From Borrelia sp. A-FGy1 (GTDB lineage: Bacteria > Spirochaetota > Spirochaetia > Borreliales > Borreliaceae): a stretch of DNA of 64,000 nt. A model generated the notes under the pieces. The model had not been told where the DNA came from and searched no databases. It saw only the letters and a list, made by a program, of their open reading frames with translations. Below are positions 57,048 to 64,000 of this stretch, one piece after another (the first letter of the stretch is position 1; every line of letters starts with the position of its first letter). Both the position numbers and the translations under genes were made by a program. The stretch is taken from positions 339,582-403,581 of the forward strand of contig NZ_CP043682.1 of assembly GCF_014084025.1 (NCBI RefSeq), read 5' to 3'.

Positions 57048-57112
57048 TACTAATGCTCCCTTTTCTTAATTTTACCAATGAAATTGTAACAAATATATGA
57101 TTTATTGTCAAT

Positions 57113-60100
57113 TTAAACATCAACGTTTGTATTTTCTTTTATTTCTACTCTTTTATATAAATTCATACCCGTTCCAGTAGGAATTAAATGACCAATGACA
57201 ACATTCTCTTTCAAACCTTTAAGATCATCAACCCTACCTGCAATTGAAGCATCCGTTAAAACTTTAGTAGTCTCTTGGAAAGAAGCAGCTGATATAAATG
57301 AATCTATATTAAGAGAAGCTTTAGTTATTCCAATAAGAATTGGACTAGCAACTGCAGGCTCACCTCCCTGTTCAATCACTCTCTTGTTTTGCTCATAAAA
57401 AGTATGCTTATCTACTTTCTGATTATAAACAAAATTAGTATCGCCTACAGATACAATCTTGACCTTCTTCATCATTTGCTTAATAATAACTCCAATATGT
57501 TTATCATTAATGCTTACACCTTGCTTTCGATAAACATCTTGAATTTCAGCCAACAAAAACTCTTGCAAACTAATTCCACCAAGAATTTCAAGAACATCAT
57601 GAGGATTAATTCTTCCATCACAAAGCATATCTCCAGCTTTTACAATGTCTCCATCTCTAACTAAAAGATGTTTTCCAGCAGGAATATAATGTTTATGCTC
57701 AACCCCATATTCATCCAAAATATTAATAAGTCTTTTCCCCTTCTGAATTGCCTTAAACTGAACAACTCCACTTACCTTGGCCATCTCCGTCAAGTTCTTT
57801 GGAATTCTTGTCTCAAATAAATCATTAACCCTAGGAAGACCTCCAGTTATATCTTGAGTTTTCTCAGATCCTTTAGAAAGTTTAGCAATAATATCTCCAA
57901 TATTAATATCTTGTCCATCTTCAACTTGAAGATAAGCATCTCCAGGAAGTACATAAGATGATATCTCAACGCCTTTATCATTAATAATTAAAATTCTAGG
58001 ATCAAGAGACTCAAAAACCTGATCTGTAATTCTCTTTTCAATATTTCCTGTTTCAAGATTTATTTCCTCTTTAAGAGTTGTACCTAAAATAATATCTTTA
58101 AATTTAACTCTTCCCCTAACTTCAGCAATAATAGGCTCTGCAAATGGATCAAATGTCCCAATAACACTCCCTGCTTTAACATAATCACCCACATTAATCT
58201 CAAGTCTTGTGCCGGCCTTTAAAGGCACTTCTTGCTCTTCAGAAACAATCATAAATTTATCTTCCATAATCTTAATAAAACCAATGTAAGACGATAATAC
58301 CTCTTTATCTTCTTTATCAACAAACAAAAGCATGCCTTTAATTACTTTTTGACCATCTAAGACCTTAATTTCTTTAATAAGCCTAATATCTTCCTCATAA
58401 ATAACATTTATTACCTTTAAAATTCCTTTTCTTGTAAAAAGCAAACCAACATCAACATTAACATTAAACCCTTCTATCCCATTAAGAATAAAAGTATTTT
58501 TAAGTGAAATCTTATCATCTTCACTACCAGCTTGTGCAACTCCCCCAATATGAAAAGTTCTCATAGTAAGCTGTGTCCCCGGTTGTCCAATTGACTGAGC
58601 AGCAATGATTCCAACAGCTTCCCCAATATTAACAGGCTTATTATTGGAAAAATCTCTTCCATAACACTTCTGACAAACCCCATGTTCAGCCTCACAAGTT
58701 AAAACAGATCTAATTACAAGCTTATTAATACCAATAGTTTCCAACAATTTTATCTTATATTCTGTAATTTCTTCATTTACATCTAAAATAATCTCGCCCG
58801 TAATAGGGTGCTTTATTCTCTCAATTGAATAACTTCCTACAACTTTTTCTCTTAAAGACTCAACTACCTCTTCCCCATTTTTCAAGGCCTCAACTTTTAT
58901 ACCATTAATAGTTCCGCAATCTTCTATCCTAACAACAACATCTTGAGCAATATCTACTAATCTTCTAGTTAAATATCCAGCATCTGCCGTTTTTAAAGCA
59001 GTGTCTGCAAGTCCCTTTCTTGCACCATTTGTAGATATAAAGAATTCTATTACAGATAACCCTTCCTTAAAATTAGAAATAATTGGAAGCTCAATAATAT
59101 CCCCAGAGGTTTTAGCCATCAATCCTCTCATTCCTGCAAGCTGTCTTATCTGATTCCTGCTTCCACGAGCACCAGAATCAGCCATCATGTAAATAACATT
59201 GAATCCATTTCTATCACTCTTAAGTATCTCCATCATCTTAGTAGTAAGCTCTTCGTTCGTTTTTGACCAAACAGAGATAACATTATTATATCTCTCTTCT
59301 CCAGTAATAACACCTTTAGTATAATCATTTTGTATTTTAGCAATTTCTCTGTTAGCTTTTTCCACATATATTTTCTTCTCTTGAGGTACAATAATATCAC
59401 TCATACTTATTGTACATCCAAATTTAGTAGCATATTTAAATCCAAGCTCTTTAATGATATCTAACATTTCAATTACAATAGAAGAACCATGAACAACATA
59501 AACATCAGAAATTAAAGCCTGTAACTCATAATCACTAAGTGTTTTATTTACAAATTCAACATTATCTGGCAAAGCTTCATTAAAAACAACACGACCAGAT
59601 GTAGTTTCAATATAATCACCATTAACCTTCACGTAAATCTTAGCATTATAATCTAAACTCTTATTATTCACTGCAAGAAGAACATGATTGAAATTCAAGA
59701 ACTTACGTCCTTCACCAACTACACCCTTTTTCTGCATTGTTAGGTAATAAAGACCCAAAACAATATCCTGAGACGGAAATACAATAGGATGTCCATTTGC
59801 TGGGTTTAATAAATTATTAGTTGATAACATCAAAGCCCAACTTTCAGCTTGTGCAGCTGGAGTTAAAGGAACATGGACAGCCATCTGATCTCCATCAAAA
59901 TCAGCATTATAAGCATGACAAACAAGAGGATGTAACTTTATTGCCTTACCCTCAACTAAAACAGGTTCAAAAGCTTGAATTCCTAATCTATGAAGTGTTG
60001 GGGCCCTGTTTAAAAGTACAGGATGTTCTTTAATAACATCGTCTAAAATTTGCCATACCTCATCTACCTCTTGCTCAATCAAACTTTTTGCCCTCTTTAT

Positions 60101-61246
60101 ATTAAATACAGATTCACTCTCGATTAACCTTCTAATTACAAAAGGCTTAAAAAGTTCAAGTGCCATTTTTGAAGGAATACCACACTGATGAAGCTTAAGT
60201 TCAGGACCAACAACAATTACAGAACGACCAGAATAATCAACTCTCTTACCAAGAAGATTTTGTCTAAACCTACCTTGTTTACCCTTTAATGCGTCAGACA
60301 AAGATTTAAGTGGTCTGTTGGATGACCCCTTAACAACTTTTCTCTTGTGAGAATTATCAAAAAGAGAATCAACTGATTCTTGCAGCATTCTTTTTTCATT
60401 TCTAACAATAATCTCAGGCGCATTCAGAAGTAAAAGCTTTCTTAAGCGATTATTCCTATTTATAACTCTCCTATAAAGGTCATTTAAATCAGAAGTTGCA
60501 AACCTACCCCCATCAAGCTGAACCATAGGTCTGATTTCTGGCGGAATAACAGGAAGAACATCCATAATCATCCATTCCGGTTTATTTCCAGAAATTTTAA
60601 AGTTCTCAATAATTTCAAGTCGCCTTAAAAGCTTTTTATCCGTCTTGTCATCTTTATCAATCATTTGAACCCTAAGCTTAGATGAAAGCTCATCAAGATC
60701 AAGATTTTCAAGTAAAGTTTTAATTGCCTCAGCTCCCATTGAAGCATTAAAAGACATCCCATATCTTTCTCTTGCCTCAGAATATTCATCTTCATTTAAA
60801 AGTTGCATCTTCTTAAGATCAGTATCTCCTGGTTCAATTACAATATATTTTTCATAATAAAGAATAGAATTTAAATTAGAGGCCGTAATATCAAGTAAAA
60901 GACCTATTCTAGAGGGAATATACTTATAGTACCAAATATGAGCAACAGGAGCTGAAAGTTCAATATGCCCCATCCTTTCACGCCTAACTTTAAAATGTGT
61001 TACCTCAACATTACAACGATCACAAATAATACCCTTATATCTTACAGATTTAAATTTACCACAATAACATTCCCATTCTTTTGTTGTTCCAAAAATTCTC
61101 TCACAAAAAAGCCCATCTTTTTCAGGCCTCAAAGTTCTATAGTTAATAGTTTCAGACTTTTTAACCTCACCATAAGACCAATTCCTAATTTGATCAGGTG
61201 ACGCTATTTTTATTTTTATTTTTTCAAAATCTTTTATTTCTTTCAT
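57113..61246 (-). CDS. rpoC: DNA-directed RNA polymerase beta' subunit
   Basis: 1377 residues. It has the zinc-binding front ([22 protein letters not shown]), the active-site [15 protein letters not shown] with the three catalytic aspartates, the [21 protein letters not shown] region, the bridge-helix segment and the second zinc-type motif [15 protein letters not shown]. It continues through TRPS/trigger-loop sequences to the C-terminal [19 protein letters not shown]. It follows rpoB by 14 bases, with GAGG before its ATG. The protein carries the core catalytic centre of transcription. Confidence 0.99.
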   Translation of the reverse strand: MKEIKDFEKIKIKIASPDQIRNWSYGEVKKSETINYRTLRPEKDGLFCERIFGTTKEWECYCGKFKSVRYKGIICDRCNVEVTHFKVRRERMGHIELSAPVAHIWYYKYIPSRIGLLLDITASNLNSILYYEKYIVIEPGDTDLKKMQLLNEDEYSEARERYGMSFNASMGAEAIKTLLENLDLDELSSKLRVQMIDKDDKTDKKLLRRLEIIENFKISGNKPEWMIMDVLPVIPPEIRPMVQLDGGRFATSDLNDLYRRVINRNNRLRKLLLLNAPEIIVRNEKRMLQESVDSLFDNSHKRKVVKGSSNRPLKSLSDALKGKQGRFRQNLLGKRVDYSGRSVIVVGPELKLHQCGIPSKMALELFKPFVIRRLIESESVFNIKRAKSLIEQEVDEVWQILDDVIKEHPVLLNRAPTLHRLGIQAFEPVLVEGKAIKLHPLVCHAYNADFDGDQMAVHVPLTPAAQAESWALMLSTNNLLNPANGHPIVFPSQDIVLGLYYLTMQKKGVVGEGRKFLNFNHVLLAVNNKSLDYNAKIYVKVNGDYIETTSGRVVFNEALPDNVEFVNKTLSDYELQALISDVYVVHGSSIVIEMLDIIKELGFKYATKFGCTISMSDIIVPQEKKIYVEKANREIAKIQNDYTKGVITGEERYNNVISVWSKTNEELTTKMMEILKSDRNGFNVIYMMADSGARGSRNQIRQLAGMRGLMAKTSGDIIELPIISNFKEGLSVIEFFISTNGARKGLADTALKTADAGYLTRRLVDIAQDVVVRIEDCGTINGIKVEALKNGEEVVESLREKVVGSYSIERIKHPITGEIILDVNEEITEYKIKLLETIGINKLVIRSVLTCEAEHGVCQKCYGRDFSNNKPVNIGEAVGIIAAQSIGQPGTQLTMRTFHIGGVAQAGSEDDKISLKNTFILNGIEGFNVNVDVGLLFTRKGILKVINVIYEEDIRLIKEIKVLDGQKVIKGMLLFVDKEDKEVLSSYIGFIKIMEDKFMIVSEEQEVPLKAGTRLEINVGDYVKAGSVIGTFDPFAEPIIAEVRGRVKFKDIILGTTLKEEINLETGNIEKRITDQVFESLDPRILIINDKGVEISSYVLPGDAYLQVEDGQDINIGDIIAKLSKGSEKTQDITGGLPRVNDLFETRIPKNLTEMAKVSGVVQFKAIQKGKRLINILDEYGVEHKHYIPAGKHLLVRDGDIVKAGDMLCDGRINPHDVLEILGGISLQEFLLAEIQDVYRKQGVSINDKHIGVIIKQMMKKVKIVSVGDTNFVYNQKVDKHTFYEQNKRVIEQGGEPAVASPILIGITKASLNIDSFISAASFQETTKVLTDASIAGRVDDLKGLKENVVIGHLIPTGTGMNLYKRVEIKENTNVDV

Positions 61247-61260
61247 AGAAACCTCAAAAC

Positions 61261-64000
61261 CTAAGTTTTATTAATTAATTCCTCTTCCTTCTCTGTTAAA
61301 GGAACTTGATCTCCTTTATCGTCATAAATTGACAAATCAAACCCCAGCCCTCTTAACTCTTGCAACAAAACATTAAAAGATTCAGGAATTCCAGATACAT
61401 TAGTAGGTATGCCCTTAACAATATTCTCATATATTTTAACTCTTCCTGACATGTCATCCGATTTTACTGTTAACAACTCCTGGAGAGTATGAGCAGCCCC
61501 ATATGCTTCAAGTGCCCAAACTTCCATTTCTCCAAGTCTTTGCCCTCCAAATTGAGCTTTCCCTCCAAGAGGTTGCTGTGAAACAAGCGAATAAGGGCCT
61601 GTAGACCTTGCATGCATCTTATCATCAACAAGGTGATGAAGCTTAAGCATATATATAACTCCAACCATAACCTCATTTTCAAACTGTTCTCCTGTATATC
61701 CATCATATAAAATTTCCTTTGATGTTTCATTAAATCCAGCTTTTCTTAAATTTTCCTGTATTTGTTCATTTGTAGCAGACTCAAAAACAGGAATATCATA
61801 ATACTCACCAAGATATTTGCCAGCAAGCCCAAGCTGTGATTCCATTAATTGCCCAATATTCATACGAGAAGGAACCCCTAAGGGGTTTAAACATATATCA
61901 AGAGGCGTTCCATCAGAAAGATAAGGCATATCTTCAACAGGAAGAATTTTTGCAACTACTCCCTTATTTCCATGTCTTCCAGCCATTTTATCCCCTTCTT
62001 TAAGCTTTCTTTTCTTAGCAATATAAACTTTCAATATTTCATCAACCCCCGGGGGAAGATTTCCAACATCATCCTTTGTTATCCTTTGTACATCAATTAC
62101 AGTGCCCTCAGTACCATGCGGAACTTTCAATGAATTATTTTTAACATCTTTTGCTTTTTCGCCAAAAATAGATGTCAAAAGCTTAAATTCAGGAGTAATA
62201 TCTCCTTCTGACTTTGGCGTAACTTTACCAACCAAAATATCACCTGGTTTTACATAAGTTCCTATTATTATAATTCCATTTTCATCTAACTTACTCAATA
62301 TCTTCGAACTTACATTAGGGATATCTGCCGTGACCTTTTCAGGTCCAAGCTTAGTTTCTCTTACTTCGATACTAAACTCTTTAATGTGAATTGAAGTATA
62401 AAGATCTTCTTTTACAATTCTCTCAGATATTAATATAGCATCTTCATAATTAAATCCATTCCAAGGAATAAAGCCAACCAGCAAATTATTTCCAAGAGCA
62501 AGTTCACCGTATCTAGTAGCAGGGCCGTCTGCAATTATTTCACCCACACTAACCTCTTGGCCCTCTTTAACTAAAACTGACTGATTAAAAGAAGTATCTT
62601 GATTTGTTCTCTCATATTTAGAAAGATAATATTCATCTAAATCAGAAGCACCATTAGCTTCACTAGGTCTTATAATTATTTTTTTGTTTGTTGCCAATAT
62701 GACCGTTCCTGCTCTCCTTGCCTTAATAACAACGCCAGAATATTTAGCAACTACTCTTTCCATACCAGTACCAACAATAGGTGGCTGTGGAAACAATAAA
62801 GGTACTGCCTGCCTCTGCATGTTTGAACCCATAAGAGCACGGTTCGCATCATTATGTTCAAGAAAAGGTATTAATGCAGAAGAAACAGAAATTAACTGCC
62901 TAGGAGAAACATCCATATAATCTATATTTTTTGGAACCATAGTAGTATAATCACCAGAAATCCTAACAGAAATTAAATCTTCAATATAGTTACCATCAGC
63001 ATCAACATCAGCATTTGCCTGTGCAATACTTTTCTTTTCTTCATCAATTGCAGACAAATATTCTATTTCATGAGTAACCTTCCCATCAACCACTTTTCTG
63101 TAAGGAGTTTCTAAGAATCCATAATCATTTACTCTAGCATAAGTAGCTAAAGAAACAATAAGACCGATATTAGGTCCTTCAGGAGTCTCAATAGGACACA
63201 TCCTGCCATAATGAGTATAGTGAACATCTCTTACTTCAAAACCTGCACGATCTCTTGACAGTCCTCCAGGACCCAAAGCATTAAGTCGCCTTTTATGTGT
63301 TAATTCAGCTAAAGGATTAACTTGGTCCATAAACTGTGAAAGCTGACTAGTTGCAAAAAATTCCTTAACAGCAGAAACAATAGGTTTAACACTTATCAAT
63401 TCCTGAGGTTTAAGATTAAATACCTCTTTATTAGACATTCTATCCCTTGCAATTTTTTCTACTCTTGTCATTGCTCCCTTATATATATTTGTAAGTAATT
63501 CACCAACAGAACGAACTCTTCTATTGCCAAGGTGATCAATATCATCAAGAGTATCATGACCATCATATATCCTTAAAAGATGAGCTATAGTATTTACAAT
63601 ATCTGTCATAGTAAGAACAGAAGTTGTTAAATCATCAAGTCCAAATTTTTTAGAAAGCTTATATCGACCCACATGCCCAAGATCATATCTCTTCTCTGAG
63701 AAGAATACTGTTCTTAAGTCATTCTCAGCACTATCAATAGAGATTGGTTCTCCAGGCAAAAGTACATTATAAACAGCAAGCATCACTGATTCCCGTGAAA
63801 GTTCCTTAAACCCATCTTTTAAAGAAAAATAAGCATCTTCTTTTTCAAAGCAATTTAAAATAATATCAGAACTAATAAAATATTTTCCAGGAACACTATC
63901 ATAGCCATCAAAATCAATAAGTTTTATTTGTTTTATTCCATTTTGAAAAAAATCTTCAACATCTTGTAAAGTTATCTTATCACCAGCTCGATAAGTCATA
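61261..64000 (-). CDS. rpoB: DNA-directed RNA polymerase beta subunit, 5' end cut off
   Basis: 912 C-terminal residues are visible; an intact spirochaetal RpoB is about 1150, so some 240 N-terminal residues lie beyond 64000. The reading frame is open to the edge, and the ATG at 63999 is internal. The rifampicin region reads [42 protein letters not shown]; the residue equivalent to E. coli Ser531 is Asn (codon at 63280-63282). Later motifs include [23 protein letters not shown] and [31 protein letters not shown]. It is co-transcribed with rpoC. Confidence 0.98.
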   Translation of the reverse strand, partial: MTYRAGDKITLQDVEDFFQNGIKQIKLIDFDGYDSVPGKYFISSDIILNCFEKEDAYFSLKDGFKELSRESVMLAVYNVLLPGEPISIDSAENDLRTVFFSEKRYDLGHVGRYKLSKKFGLDDLTTSVLTMTDIVNTIAHLLRIYDGHDTLDDIDHLGNRRVRSVGELLTNIYKGAMTRVEKIARDRMSNKEVFNLKPQELISVKPIVSAVKEFFATSQLSQFMDQVNPLAELTHKRRLNALGPGGLSRDRAGFEVRDVHYTHYGRMCPIETPEGPNIGLIVSLATYARVNDYGFLETPYRKVVDGKVTHEIEYLSAIDEEKKSIAQANADVDADGNYIEDLISVRISGDYTTMVPKNIDYMDVSPRQLISVSSALIPFLEHNDANRALMGSNMQRQAVPLLFPQPPIVGTGMERVVAKYSGVVIKARRAGTVILATNKKIIIRPSEANGASDLDEYYLSKYERTNQDTSFNQSVLVKEGQEVSVGEIIADGPATRYGELALGNNLLVGFIPWNGFNYEDAILISERIVKEDLYTSIHIKEFSIEVRETKLGPEKVTADIPNVSSKILSKLDENGIIIIGTYVKPGDILVGKVTPKSEGDITPEFKLLTSIFGEKAKDVKNNSLKVPHGTEGTVIDVQRITKDDVGNLPPGVDEILKVYIAKKRKLKEGDKMAGRHGNKGVVAKILPVEDMPYLSDGTPLDICLNPLGVPSRMNIGQLMESQLGLAGKYLGEYYDIPVFESATNEQIQENLRKAGFNETSKEILYDGYTGEQFENEVMVGVIYMLKLHHLVDDKMHARSTGPYSLVSQQPLGGKAQFGGQRLGEMEVWALEAYGAAHTLQELLTVKSDDMSGRVKIYENIVKGIPTNVSGIPESFNVLLQELRGLGFDLSIYDDKGDQVPLTEKEEELINKT

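Overview
The window is a gene-dense, strongly AT-rich stretch of a Borrelia linear chromosome. The gene order and protein sequences match the Lyme-agent chromosome segment from the oligopeptide permease through rpoB (opp - eno - rpsI/rplM - gatBAC - pcrA - lolA - pyk - ltpA - lgt - pdeA - p22 - gpsA - clpA - tyrS/glyS/gltX - pdeB/mtn/metK/luxS - mgtE - treA - bmp - rpsG/rpsL - rpoC/rpoB). Protein divergence, the absence of bmpB, and the decay of two otherwise conserved genes suggest a relapsing-fever-type Borrelia rather than a Lyme-group one. That placement is inference from remembered family sequences, not from a search.

Layout. Bases 1-4945 (+) hold the end of an oligopeptide-binding protein and the complete OppBCDF importer. 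Bases 5058-5816 (-) hold an exported protein with early-set-like repeats. Enolase (+) is followed by a bidirectional terminator and the S9/L13 pair (-). Bases 8231-16173 are one tightly packed minus-strand run: LolA, a RodZ-like HTH membrane protein, PcrA/UvrD helicase, GatC, GatA, GatB and a truncated aminotransferase-like protein. Bases 16342-17465 look empty but are the wreck of an NFACT (RqcH/FbpA, fibronectin-binding) gene. Pyruvate kinase and an unknown gene follow (+). Bases 19830-28954 (-) carry L28, several Borrelia-specific membrane or unknown proteins, the CarD-type regulator LtpA, RsmE and a C-terminal processing protease. Bases 29016-33593 (+) hold a small membrane protein, a MinD-like ATPase, Lgt and the c-di-GMP phosphodiesterase PdeA. 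The p22 lipoprotein (-) and an M18 aminopeptidase (+) diverge from a region with a perfect 31-bp palindrome.

Bases 36079-44292 (-) hold gpsA, a ClpA-like unfoldase with a dead second ATPase ring, three aminoacyl-tRNA synthetases and a membrane protein. Bases 44422-47949 (+) form a tightly linked pdeB-mtn-metK-luxS operon for S-adenosylmethionine synthesis and S-adenosylhomocysteine disposal; here pdeB has lost the metal ligands of its HD-GYP domain. Bases 48094-48597 are a decayed, probably beta-barrel, gene. The rest (-) is HIT hydrolase, MgtE, trehalase, the Bmp lipoproteins (A, C, a dead copy, D), S7, S12, RpoC and a truncated RpoB.

The themes that stand out are reductive evolution inside apparently conserved genes (ClpA D2, HD-GYP, EIIB without its cysteine, aminotransferase without its core, Opp ATPases without the C-terminal cysteine motif), two whole-gene decays plus one dead paralogue, and two poly-G tracts placed at translation start or end sites. 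No tRNA, rRNA, CRISPR array, insertion sequence or phage gene was found.
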